Positions 15,371-23,083 of a stretch of 37,316 nt of DNA are shown in pieces. How positions within the stretch are numbered: position 1 is the stretch's first letter; each line of letters starts with the position of its first letter. The stretch spans positions 1-37,316 of the forward strand of contig JAPSIA010000015.1 of NCBI GenBank assembly GCA_031179215.1, read 5' to 3'. Both the position numbers and the translations under genes were made by a program. The stretch comes from Agrococcus sp. (GTDB lineage Bacteria > Actinomycetota > Actinomycetes > Actinomycetales > Microbacteriaceae). The notes beneath the pieces were generated by a model. That model had not been told where the DNA came from. It did not search any database and saw nothing but the letters and a program-made list of their open reading frames with translations.

Positions 15371-16191
15371 CGGAACGTCACCTCGACCGCTCCGAGCCCC
15401 TCGTACTCGGCGCGCACGACGTCGCCGGGCCGCACCCAGACGGGCCGCGTGAAGGAGCCCGCGAGCACGAGCTCCCCGGCCTCGAGCCGGTCGCCGTGCT
15501 GCGCGAGCTTGCCTGCGAGCCACGCGACCCCGAGCGCGGGGTTGCCGAGCACGCCGCCCGAGACGCCCGTCTCGATGATCTCGTCGTTCACGAGGCACAG
15601 GGCCCCCACCCACGACAGGTCGCGGTCGCGCGGCCCGATCTCGTCCTCGCCGACCACGACGGCGCCGAGCGCAGCGTTGTCGCTGATGGTGTCGACGATC
15701 GTGCGGCCCTCGAGCTCGATGTGCGAGTCGAGGATCTCGAGCGCCGGCACCACGGCCTCGGTCGCGTCGAGCACCTCGTCGACCGTGAGGCCCTCGCCCT
15801 CGAGCGGCGCCGAGAGCACGAACGCGAGCTCGACCTCGACGCGCACGTTCGACCACTGCGCATGCTCGAGCGTCTCGCCCGAGCGGTGCGTCTGGTCGGC
15901 GAAGATGACGCCGTAGTCGGGCTCGGTGATGCCGGTCGCGAGCTGCATCGCCTTGCTCGTGAGGCCGATCTTGCGGCCGACCAGGCGCGCGCCGGCCTGC
16001 TCGCGGCGCGCACGCCACACGCGCTGCACCGCGTAGGAGTCCTCGATCGTCGCCTCGGGGAAGCGGGTCGAGATGCGCTCGATCGTGCCGCGCGAGCGCG
16101 TGGCCTCCGCGAGCTCGTCGGCGATGCGCGTCACGGTCGCGTCGTCGAGGCCGCGTCCCCGCCCGGGGCCGGGGGTCACCGCGGTCGTCAC
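15367..16191 (-). CDS. hpaH: 2-oxo-hept-4-ene-1,7-dioate hydratase
   Basis: 274 residues of the FAH-like hydratase family (HpaH/MhpD/XylJ). It adds water to the 2-oxo-heptene-dioate intermediate, making the HpaI substrate. Typical stretches are YAVQRVWRARREQAGARLVG, RKIGLTSKAMQ followed by EPDYGVIFAD, VEVELAFVL (metal-binding Glu residues) and ALEILDSHI. The GTG at 16191 overlaps the hpaD stop (GTGA), and its own stop overlaps the hpaI start. Length is normal for HpaH. Confidence 0.93.
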   Translation of the reverse strand: MTTAVTPGPGRGRGLDDATVTRIADELAEATRSRGTIERISTRFPEATIEDSYAVQRVWRARREQAGARLVGRKIGLTSKAMQLATGITEPDYGVIFADQTHRSGETLEHAQWSNVRVEVELAFVLSAPLEGEGLTVDEVLDATEAVVPALEILDSHIELEGRTIVDTISDNAALGAVVVGEDEIGPRDRDLSWVGALCLVNDEIIETGVSGGVLGNPALGVAWLAGKLAQHGDRLEAGELVLAGSFTRPVWVRPGDVVRAEYEGLGAVEVTFR

Positions 16192-17282
16192 AGCTGGGTG
16201 CCGATCTTGAACCCCTTCGACGCCTCGCCGCGGTAGGTGCCGTCGTCGTCGCCGACGCGCGTGTACGAGAACCCGTCGGCGCCGATCGTCACCTCCATCT
16301 CGCTCGAGTCGGTGCGCTCGACGACCTCCACCACGTTGCCGTCGAGGTCGAGCACGGGCGAGGCCTCCGTGTACCAGGAGGGCACCACGGGGTTGCCCCA
16401 CCAGTCGCGGCGCTGGTTGTCGTGCACGTCCCACGTGACGACGGGGTTGTCGGGGTCACCGGTCCAGTAGTCCTGCGTGTAGATCTCCACGCGGTGGCCG
16501 TCGGGGTCGGTGATGTAGAGGTAGAACGCGTTCGAGACGCCGTGACGGCCCGGGCCGCGCTCGATGTGGTCCGACATCCGGAGCGCGCCGAGCTTGTCGC
16601 AGATCTGGATGATGTTGTGCTTCTCGTGCGTCGAGAAGGCGATGTGGTGCATGCGCGGTCCGTTGCCGCCCGTGAGCGCCGTGTCGTGCACGGTGCCCTT
16701 GCGCTGCATCCACGCGGCGTACGTGACGCCCTGGTCGTCCTGGATGTCCTCGGTGACGCGGAAGCCGAGGTCCTCGAGGTACTTGCGACCGCGCGGCACG
16801 TCGGGCGTGACCTGGTTGAAGTGGTCGAGCCGCACGAGCTCGCCCGCCGAGATCAGGTCGTAGCGCTGGTGCAGCCGCTCCGCGTGCTCGGTGGCGTAGA
16901 AGAACTCGTAGGGGAAGCCCAGTGGGTCCTCCACCCGCACGCTGTCGCCGAAGCCCTTCTGGAAGCCGTCTGCGCGGCGCTCGGTGCGGCAGCCGAGCTC
17001 CCGGTAGTACGCCTCGGCCCGGTCGACGTCCTCCGGGGTGCGCACGCGGTACGCGAAGGCGGCGACGGCCGCGACCGGACCCTTGCGCAGCACGAGGTTG
17101 TGGTGGATGAACTCCTCGAACGACCGCAGGTAGATCGCCTCGTCGTCCTCCTCGGTCACGTGCAGCCCGAGCACGTCGACGTAGAAGGCGCGGCTGGCGG
17201 CCAGGTCGGTCACGACCAGGTCCATCGCCGCGCAGCGGATGATGTCGGGCGCGGGGACGCTGGGCTTGGGGATCGCAGTCAT
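16188..17282 (-). CDS. hpaD: Homoprotocatechuate 2,3-dioxygenase (extradiol)
   Basis: 364 residues. It opens the ring of 3,4-dihydroxyphenylacetate to 5-carboxymethyl-2-hydroxymuconate semialdehyde. It belongs to the vicinal oxygen chelate type I extradiol enzymes and closely follows the Brevibacterium fuscum enzyme. The metal ligands correspond to H154, H213 and E266 (155, 214 and 267 there). The second-sphere residues also match with the same one-residue offset: N156, H199 and Y256. The start is the ATG at 17282 with AAGGAG six bases upstream. It lies 23 bases behind hpaE and overlaps hpaH. All catalytic residues are intact, so it should be active with Fe(II) or Mn(II). Confidence 0.96.
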   Translation of the reverse strand: MTAIPKPSVPAPDIIRCAAMDLVVTDLAASRAFYVDVLGLHVTEEDDEAIYLRSFEEFIHHNLVLRKGPVAAVAAFAYRVRTPEDVDRAEAYYRELGCRTERRADGFQKGFGDSVRVEDPLGFPYEFFYATEHAERLHQRYDLISAGELVRLDHFNQVTPDVPRGRKYLEDLGFRVTEDIQDDQGVTYAAWMQRKGTVHDTALTGGNGPRMHHIAFSTHEKHNIIQICDKLGALRMSDHIERGPGRHGVSNAFYLYITDPDGHRVEIYTQDYWTGDPDNPVVTWDVHDNQRRDWWGNPVVPSWYTEASPVLDLDGNVVEVVERTDSSEMEVTIGADGFSYTRVGDDDGTYRGEASKGFKIGTQL

Positions 17283-17305
17283 GCTCTTCTCCTTCGAAGT
17301 GCGGG

Positions 17306-18799
17306 TCAGGCGGATGCGCCGAACCGGGCGGTGTGGACGTCGCCGAGCGTGATGTGCACGGCCTGCTGGTCGCTGTAGAAGTCGAGCGAGCGGTAGCCGC
17401 CCTCGTGGCCGAGGCCGGAGGCCTTGACGCCGCCGAAGGGGCTGCGGAGGTCGCGCACGTTGTGGCTGTTGAGCCACACCATGCCCGCCTCGACGCTCTG
17501 CGCGAAGAGGTGGGCGCGCTTGAGGTCGCGCGTCCAGATGTAGGCCGCGAGGCCGTAGCGGGTGTCGTTCGCGAGCTCGAGCGCCTGCTCGTCGGAGTCG
17601 AACGGCGTGATCGAGACGACCGGGCCGAAGATCTCCTCCTGGAAGATGCGGGCGTCGGGGGCGACGTCGGCGAACACGGTCGGTGCGACGAAGTTGCCCT
17701 CCGGGAAGGCCTCTGGGCGTCCGCCGCCGGCGAGCAGGCGGCCCTCCTGCTTGCCGATCTCGACGTACGACATGACCTTCTCGAAGTGCTCGGGGTGCAC
17801 GAGCGCTCCCACCTCGGTCTTCGGGTCGTGCGGGTCGCCGACGACGATGCGCTTGGCGCGCTCGGCGTAGCGCTCGAGGAACTCGTCGTAGATCGAGCGC
17901 TCGACGAGGATGCGGCTGCCGGCGGTGCAGCGCTCGCCGTTGAGGGAGAAGACGCCGAAGAGCGTCGAGTCGATCGCCGCGTCGAGGTCGGCGTCGGCGA
18001 AGACGACCGCGGGCGACTTCCCGCCGAGCTCCATCGAGAGCGCCTTCAGGTGCGGCGCCGCATTGGCGAAGATCAGCTGGCCCGTGCGGCTCTCGCCCGT
18101 GAACGAGATGAGCGGCACGCCGGGGTGCTTCACGAGCGCGTCGCCCGCGGTCTCGCCGAAGCCGTTGACGAGGTTGAACACGCCCTTGGGCAGCTCGGCC
18201 TCCTCGAAGATGCCGGCCCACAGCGATGCCGACAGCGGCGTGAACTCGGCGGGCTTCAGCACGACCGTGCAGCCGGAGGCGAGCGCGGGGCCGAGCTTCC
18301 ACGACTCGAGCATGAAGGGGGTGTTCCACGGCGTGATGAGGCCGGCGACGCCCTTGGGCTTGCGGTTGACGTAGTTGAGCTGGCTGCCGGGCACCTGGTA
18401 GGTGTCGTCGCGGCCGGCGACGATGAGGTCGGCGAAGAAGCGGAAGTTCTCGGCCGCGCGCTGCGCCTGCCCCTTCGCCTGCGTGATCGGCAGTCCGGAG
18501 TCCCACGACTCGAACTCCGCGAGCTCGGCGTCGCGGGACTCGACGATGTCGGCGATGCGGGAGAGGATGCGCGCGCGCTCGCGGTTCTTCATGCGCGGCC
18601 ACGGGCCCTCCTCGAACGCGCGCGTCGCCGCGGCGACAGCGAGGTCGATGTCGGCCTGCTTGCCGGAGGCCGCGACGGTGTAGTCCTCGTTCGTCACGGG
18701 GTTGAGCACGCCGAACGTCTCGCCGTCGATCGACGGCACGCGCTCGCCGTCGATGTAGTGCGGGATGAGCTCGGGGATGCCTTCGGGCCGGTTCGCCAT
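17306..18799 (-). CDS. hpaE: 5-carboxymethyl-2-hydroxymuconate semialdehyde dehydrogenase
   Basis: 497 residues of the NAD-dependent aldehyde dehydrogenase superfamily. It oxidises the HpaD product to the muconate. Visible are GVAGLITPWNTPFMLESWKL, the catalytic Glu in SMELGGKSPAVV, the nucleophilic Cys in NGERCTAGSRILVE, and IFGPVVSITPF near the C-terminus. The N-terminus PELIPHYIDGERVPS and C-terminus GGYRSLDFYSDQQAVHI are characteristic of HpaE/BetB-like enzymes; position beside hpaD decides the call. The ATG at 18799 has GAAGGAG upstream. The gene is 56 bases behind gntR in the same operon. Confidence 0.94.
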   Translation of the reverse strand: MANRPEGIPELIPHYIDGERVPSIDGETFGVLNPVTNEDYTVAASGKQADIDLAVAAATRAFEEGPWPRMKNRERARILSRIADIVESRDAELAEFESWDSGLPITQAKGQAQRAAENFRFFADLIVAGRDDTYQVPGSQLNYVNRKPKGVAGLITPWNTPFMLESWKLGPALASGCTVVLKPAEFTPLSASLWAGIFEEAELPKGVFNLVNGFGETAGDALVKHPGVPLISFTGESRTGQLIFANAAPHLKALSMELGGKSPAVVFADADLDAAIDSTLFGVFSLNGERCTAGSRILVERSIYDEFLERYAERAKRIVVGDPHDPKTEVGALVHPEHFEKVMSYVEIGKQEGRLLAGGGRPEAFPEGNFVAPTVFADVAPDARIFQEEIFGPVVSITPFDSDEQALELANDTRYGLAAYIWTRDLKRAHLFAQSVEAGMVWLNSHNVRDLRSPFGGVKASGLGHEGGYRSLDFYSDQQAVHITLGDVHTARFGASA

Positions 18800-18855
18800 G
18801 GTGGCTCCTTCTCGGTCGGATCGAATCGATGAGGCGGCGCGGGTCGCGCGCCAGG

Positions 18856-19554
18856 TCAGTGGTCGCTCGGGTGGATGCGCTGGAGGTACGCGTCGGGCGT
18901 CGCGAGCCGGTGCGCCCGCACCGCGAGCTCGATGCGGCGGGGGTCGGCGCCGTCCTCGATGAGGCCGAGGATCGCCTCGTGCTCGTCGACGGAGGCGAGC
19001 GCGCGGTTCGGCACGAACGAGAACGTCGACTGGCGCAGCCGCGCGAGGCGCTTCCAGCACGTGTCGATGACGTCGCCGATGACCGCGTTGGGCGAGACGT
19101 CGGTGAGTCGCCGGTGGAACGCCTCGTTGAGCGAGGTGAACTGCACGGGGTCGAACGCCGCGAGCGAGGCGCGCATCCGCTCGTTGATGGCGCGCGCCTC
19201 GTCGACGTCGCGCTTGGAGTAGAGGCCGGCCGCGAGCGAGACCGCGGCGCCCTCGACGAAGGAGAGCGTCTCCATCGTGTCGTGGTACTGCAGCTCGTCG
19301 ATCTCGGCGACGCGAGCGCCGATGTTGCGCTCGAAGGTCACGAGGCCCTCGGCCTCGAGCCGCCGGATCGCCTCCCGCACGGGCACGACGCTCATGTCGA
19401 GCTCGCGGCCGATCGCGTCGAGCACGAGCCGGTAGCCGGGCGAGTAGGTGCCGTCGACGATGCGGTCGTGCAGCAGCTCGTACGCGCGCTGGGACTTCGA
19501 GGGGGCGGCGGTGGAGCCCCCCTCGGCGTCGGCTCGCGCGCGCCGCTCGCTCAC
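18856..19554 (-). CDS. GntR-family (FCD) transcriptional regulator of the hpa cluster
   Basis: 232 residues. The N-terminal winged helix (RAYELLHDRIVDGTYSPGYR, then VVPVREAIRRLEAEGLV) is followed by an all-helical FCD ligand-binding domain with conserved His residues in NEAFHRRLTD and SVDEHEAILGLI. FCD domains bind carboxylic acids, often through a metal. The GTG at 19554 overlaps the stop of the FAH-RraA gene (GTGA), so it is inside the hpa operon. GntR/FCD operators typically contain TNGTATACNA-like cores, and such a site (ATCGTATACGAT, 21069-21080) lies directly before the operon. It is therefore the likely repressor of hpa and of the divergent transporter. Confidence 0.9.
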   Translation of the reverse strand: MSERRARADAEGGSTAAPSKSQRAYELLHDRIVDGTYSPGYRLVLDAIGRELDMSVVPVREAIRRLEAEGLVTFERNIGARVAEIDELQYHDTMETLSFVEGAAVSLAAGLYSKRDVDEARAINERMRASLAAFDPVQFTSLNEAFHRRLTDVSPNAVIGDVIDTCWKRLARLRQSTFSFVPNRALASVDEHEAILGLIEDGADPRRIELAVRAHRLATPDAYLQRIHPSDH

Positions 19555-21062
19555 GAGCGACCCTCCGCCGACTCCGCTTCGTACTTCGCGCGCCACTGGG
19601 CGTTCATGGGGAACAGGCCGTCGACGGGGTGGCCGGCCTCGACCTGCCGGCCGATCCACTCCTCCTCCGCCTCCTGCGCGAGCGCTTCCTCGACGAGCTC
19701 GCGCGCGAGCGCCGGGGGGATCACGAGCACGCCGTCGCCGTCGCCGACGATGATGTCGCCGGGCTGCACGGTCGCGCCGCCGCACGCGATCGTCTCGTCG
19801 AACGACCACGGCACGTGGAGGCGGCCGAGCACGGCCGGGTGGCCGCCCGCGTGGTAGGTCGGCACGCCGATCTCGGTGACCACGTCGAGGTCGCGCACGC
19901 CGCCGTCGGTCACGATGCCGGTCGCGCCGAGGTGGCGCGCTCGCAGCGCGAGGATGTCGCCGAGCGTGCCGGAGCGGTTGTCGCCGCGCGCCTCGATCAC
20001 GACGACCTCGCCCGGCCGCAGCGAGTCGAACAGCCGCTTCTGCGCGTTGTAGCCGCCGCCGTGGGCCTTGAACAGGTCCTCGCGATTGGGCACGTAGCGC
20101 AGCGTGCGAGCGGTGCCGACCATGCGCGCGCCTGGCTGCGTCGAGCGGAGGCCGTCGATCGAGACGTTGTTGAGGCCGCGCTTGCGCAGCCCGGAGGAGA
20201 GCGTCGCGAGCGCGACGCGCGAGAGCTTGTCGCGCAGCTCGTCGTCGAGCGCGGGCGCGGTGGGCTCTTGGAACTCGGCGATCGGGCGGCCGGATGCATC
20301 CGCCCACTGCTCGGGGGTGGGCTTCGGCTGCGCGGAGTACGCCGGCAGCTGCTGCTCGCCGATGCGCACCGTCGAGGCGAGCCTGCCGGTCGAGAGCCGC
20401 TCGCCGTCGAGCGCTGTCGCTGCGACCTCGACCTCGACCGTCTGGCCGGGGGAGAAGGTGGAGGCGTTCGCGGGCGTGCCGGTGAGGATGACGTCGCCCG
20501 GCTCGAGGGTGATGAGCTGCGAGAGGTCGCTGACGATCTGCGGCAGCGAGAAGATGAGCGTCGCCGTCGAGTCCTCCTGCACGAGCTCCCCGTCGAGCCA
20601 CGTGCGCACCTCGATCCCGTGCGGGTCGAGCCGCGCCGCGTCGAGCAGCGATGGCCCGATGGGCGTGCAGCCGTCGCCGCCCTTCGAGCGGAGGTTCGAG
20701 CCCTTGTCGGCCCAGCGCAGGTCGAACACGCCGAGGTCGTTGGAGGCCGTGACCGCCGCGACGTGCGACCACGCATCCGCCTCGTCGACGGCTCGGGCGA
20801 GCCTGCCGATCACGATCGCGATCTCGCCCTCGAAGCCGAAGATCTCGGTGCCCGCGGGCATCACGAGCTCGCCGCCGGTCGAGAGGGAGGTCGCGGGCTT
20901 CAGGAAGTAGCCGGGAGCCTCGGGCGTGCGGCCCTTCTGCTCGGCGCGCGCCCGGTATCCGATGTGCATCGCGAAGACCTTCGCGGGCCTGCGACCGAGC
21001 AGGCTCCAGGCGTCCGCTGCTGCAGTGGGGGCCTCTGCCGAGGGCTGCGCCGATGCATCCAT
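19551..21062 (-). CDS. Fusion of FAH-family enzyme (HpaG-like) and RraA/HMG-aldolase-like domain
   Basis: 503 residues. About residues 25-270 form a fumarylacetoacetate-hydrolase-fold domain: KPATSLSTGG, the metal-binding FEGEIAIVIGR, DLRWADKGSNLRSKGGDG and the ILTGTPAN motif. About 310-480 are an RraA-like domain with TGIVTDGGVRDLDVVTEIG and PGDIIVGDGDGVLVIP. This keeps the Asp/Arg-Asp signature of class II pyruvate aldolases/oxaloacetate decarboxylases of that fold, so the domain is probably enzymatic rather than an RNase E inhibitor. In E. coli HpaG two FAH-type domains do decarboxylation and isomerisation; here the second is replaced. The start is the ATG at 21062; TACGAT six bases before it suggests a leaderless message. 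First gene of the hpa operon. Confidence 0.87.
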   Translation of the reverse strand: MDASAQPSAEAPTAAADAWSLLGRRPAKVFAMHIGYRARAEQKGRTPEAPGYFLKPATSLSTGGELVMPAGTEIFGFEGEIAIVIGRLARAVDEADAWSHVAAVTASNDLGVFDLRWADKGSNLRSKGGDGCTPIGPSLLDAARLDPHGIEVRTWLDGELVQEDSTATLIFSLPQIVSDLSQLITLEPGDVILTGTPANASTFSPGQTVEVEVAATALDGERLSTGRLASTVRIGEQQLPAYSAQPKPTPEQWADASGRPIAEFQEPTAPALDDELRDKLSRVALATLSSGLRKRGLNNVSIDGLRSTQPGARMVGTARTLRYVPNREDLFKAHGGGYNAQKRLFDSLRPGEVVVIEARGDNRSGTLGDILALRARHLGATGIVTDGGVRDLDVVTEIGVPTYHAGGHPAVLGRLHVPWSFDETIACGGATVQPGDIIVGDGDGVLVIPPALARELVEEALAQEAEEEWIGRQVEAGHPVDGLFPMNAQWRAKYEAESAEGRS

Positions 21063-21068
21063 GCGGGC

Positions 21069-21080
21069 ATCGTATACGAT
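21069..21080. promoter_or_regulatory. GntR/FCD-type operator before the hpa operon
   Basis: ATCGTATACGAT is a perfect 12-bp palindrome seven bases from the first ATG of the hpa operon. It overlaps a TATACG/TACGAT -10 box on the minus strand, with a possible -35 box TTGCGG 16 bases before that. The core fits FCD-GntR operators. Confidence 0.7.
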
Positions 21081-21138
21081 CTCAGATCCGGTCCGCAAGC
21101 GACGGCGGGAGCGCTCGCCCACGCCTGACCGGCGGGCC

Positions 21139-21167
21139 TTGCTGTCGTGCACGAAATCGTATATCTT
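21139..21167 (+). promoter_or_regulatory. Promoter of the transporter with second GntR-like site
   Basis: TTGCTG (21139-21144) and TATCTT (21162-21167) are 17 bases apart. Overlapping the -10 box is ATCGTATATCTT (21156-21167), which shares its first eight bases with the perfect palindrome at 21069-21080. One regulator could thus silence both divergent promoters. Confidence 0.55.
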
Positions 21168-21220
21168 TCCGTCAGTCCACGGCGCTCGTCCCGGGCGCCC
21201 CATCTGACAAAGGAGTCAGC

Positions 21221-22633
21221 GTGTCCCACAGCACGACGTCTCGCACTTCCGCTCGGGAGCGCAACAAGGTCTTGGCCGCGGTCGTCGTCGGCACCACCAT
21301 CGAGTGGTACGACTTCTTCATCTACGCGTTCATGGCCAACCTGGTCTTCGCGGCGCTCTTCTTCGAGCCTGCCGGCCCCGGCCTCGCCCAGATCCTCTCG
21401 CTCGTGACGATCGGCATCTCGTTCCTCTTCCGTCCGCTCGGCGCGTTCCTCGCCGGCCACTTCGGCGACAAGCTCGGGCGCCGGCCGATGCTCGTGCTCA
21501 CGCTCCTGCTCATGGGTGGCGCGACGACGCTCGTCGGCGCGCTGCCGACCTATGAGCAGATCGGCGTCCTCGCGCCGATCCTCCTCATGCTCCTGCGCAT
21601 CCTGCAAGGCCTCTCTGCCGGCGGCGAGTGGGGTGGCGCCGTCCTCATGGCGATCGAGCACGCGCCCGCGAACCGCCGCGGGCTCTACGGCTCCTTCGTG
21701 CAGGCAGGCGTGCCGCTCGGCATGATGCTCGCGACCGGCGTCCTCGCCGGCGTCCGCGCGCTCTTCCCGGGCGACGCCTTCCTCGAGGTCGGCTGGCGCA
21801 TCCCGTTCTTCGTCTCGATCCTGCTCGTCGTGGTGGGCTACGTCGTGCGCCGCTCGGTCGACGAGTCGCCGGTCTTCCAGGAGATCAAGCAGACGGCCCA
21901 GCAGGAGTCGGCGCCCATCATGCAGGTCGTCCGCAAGTACGGCGGCGTCGTGCTGCTGTGCGCGATGGTCTTCATCGCGAACAACGCGACGGGCTACATG
22001 ACGACGGGCGGCTACGTGCAGGGCCTCGCCTCGCGGCCGGTCGACGCGACCCCGCCGGGGCTCGGGTTCGACCCGGTCGGCGTGCAGCTCGCGACCTTCG
22101 CGGGCTCCGTCTCGTGGCTCGTGTTCACGTTCCTCGCCGGCTGGCTCTCGGACCGCATCGGCCGCAAGCCGCTGTACCTCATCGGCTGGGTCACGCTCGC
22201 GATCGGCATCGTGCCGCTGTTCGTGCTCGTGGAGCAGGGCGTCGGCGGCGTCGCGTGGGCGACGATCCTGCTCGGTGCGGGCCTCGGCCTCACGTACGGC
22301 GCGCAGGCCGCGTGGTACGCGGAGTCGTTCCCCGCATCCGTGCGCTACTCGGGCGTCTCGATCGCGTACGCGATCGGCGCGGTGTTCGGCGGCGCCTTCG
22401 CCCCGACGATCGCGCAGGCGCTCCTGCAGGCGACGGGCTCCACGTGGTCGATCGTCGGCTACCTGCTCGCGACGGTCGTCGTCTCGGTCATCGGCACGCT
22501 GCTGCTGCGCGACCGCACGGGTGTGCCGCTCTCGATCGAGTCGGAGCACTCTGGCCGCTGGGAGACGTGGAAGAAGGGCGACGCGGGCGACGAGGTCTCC
22601 TCGAGCGACCACGCCGCGCCTGCCTCGCGCTGA
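21221..22633 (+). CDS. MHS-type major facilitator (aromatic acid/metabolite symporter)
   Basis: 470 residues, about 12 transmembrane helices. The MHS (metabolite:H+ symporter, ShiA/ProP-like) signature is clear: VVVGTTIEWYDFFIYAFMANL in helix 1, the loop motif GHFGDKLGRRPML, RILQGLSAGGEWGGAVLMAIEH, and a second GWLSDRIGRKPLYL in the C-terminal half. The GTG at 21221 is preceded by AAAGGAG five bases away. It is divergent from the hpa operon across a 158-base region with shared GntR-like sites. It is thus the probable importer of the hpa substrate, for example a hydroxy- or methoxy-phenylacetate (inference). It is not the HpaX subfamily known from E. coli. Confidence 0.9.
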   Translation: MSHSTTSRTSARERNKVLAAVVVGTTIEWYDFFIYAFMANLVFAALFFEPAGPGLAQILSLVTIGISFLFRPLGAFLAGHFGDKLGRRPMLVLTLLLMGGATTLVGALPTYEQIGVLAPILLMLLRILQGLSAGGEWGGAVLMAIEHAPANRRGLYGSFVQAGVPLGMMLATGVLAGVRALFPGDAFLEVGWRIPFFVSILLVVVGYVVRRSVDESPVFQEIKQTAQQESAPIMQVVRKYGGVVLLCAMVFIANNATGYMTTGGYVQGLASRPVDATPPGLGFDPVGVQLATFAGSVSWLVFTFLAGWLSDRIGRKPLYLIGWVTLAIGIVPLFVLVEQGVGGVAWATILLGAGLGLTYGAQAAWYAESFPASVRYSGVSIAYAIGAVFGGAFAPTIAQALLQATGSTWSIVGYLLATVVVSVIGTLLLRDRTGVPLSIESEHSGRWETWKKGDAGDEVSSSDHAAPASR

Positions 22634-22643
22634 GGCGATGCTC

Positions 22644-22673
22644 GGAGGGGTCCCGCGGTTGCGGGGCCCCTCC
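22644..22673. terminator. Strong bidirectional hairpin terminator
   Basis: The 13-base arms GGAGGGGTCCCGC (22644-22656) and GCGGGGCCCCTCC (22661-22673) pair with a single G-U and a four-base loop. It lies between two convergent genes and can serve both. Confidence 0.75.
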
Positions 22674-22681
22674 TTCGCGCG

Positions 22682-23083
22682 CTACTCGGCCTCGACGACG
22701 GGGTCGTCGAGCGGTGTGCCGCGCGAGTACGGCCCGAAGAAGAGATCGGCGCCCGCCTCGGTGAGGGCGGTGCCCGAAGCGCGAGTGCCGTCGAACGCGG
22801 CGATCGTCGCGAAGGGCAGCCGCTCGGAGGGATCGTCGGGGTCGGCGATCTCGAGCAGCCAGCCGCTCGGCGCCTCGACGAGGGCGGGGTCGGCGATCAC
22901 GATGCGCAGCATGCCGCCGTGCGCGGTGAGGGTGACGGTGCCGCGGAACGATCGCGCGTCGCCGGGGAAGCGGACGGCACCCTCGATCGCGGTCGCTCCT
23001 CCCGAGAGCTCGACCGTGCCGCCGCCGCGGCCGCGCACGTAGTCGAGCAGCGAGGCCTTGACGCCCCACACGAGCGCGCTCAC
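22682..23083 (-). CDS. Stand-alone HtaA-domain protein without signal peptide
   Basis: 133 residues with one HtaA domain: LVWGVKASLLDYVRGRGGG at the start (family W..K.SF..Y), then AVRFPGDARSFRGTVTLTAH, MLRIVIADPALVE and SGWLLEIAD. HtaA domains bind haem in corynebacterial cell-surface proteins, where several copies, a signal peptide and an anchor are usual. Here one domain makes up the whole protein and no export signal is visible, so it should be cytoplasmic. I prefer the GTG at 23083 (GTGA overlap with the lysR stop, GGGAG just upstream); a GTG at 23098 is possible. Coupled to a LysR regulator and near a P450 fusion; its role is unknown. Confidence 0.7.
   Translation of the reverse strand: MSALVWGVKASLLDYVRGRGGGTVELSGGATAIEGAVRFPGDARSFRGTVTLTAHGGMLRIVIADPALVEAPSGWLLEIADPDDPSERLPFATIAAFDGTRASGTALTEAGADLFFGPYSRGTPLDDPVVEAE

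Noticed and set aside
19551-20140. RNase E inhibitor function for the RraA-like domain
   Set aside because: It is fused to an FAH-fold catabolic enzyme in an aromatic degradation operon and appears to retain the metal/aldolase signature, so an enzymatic role is more likely.
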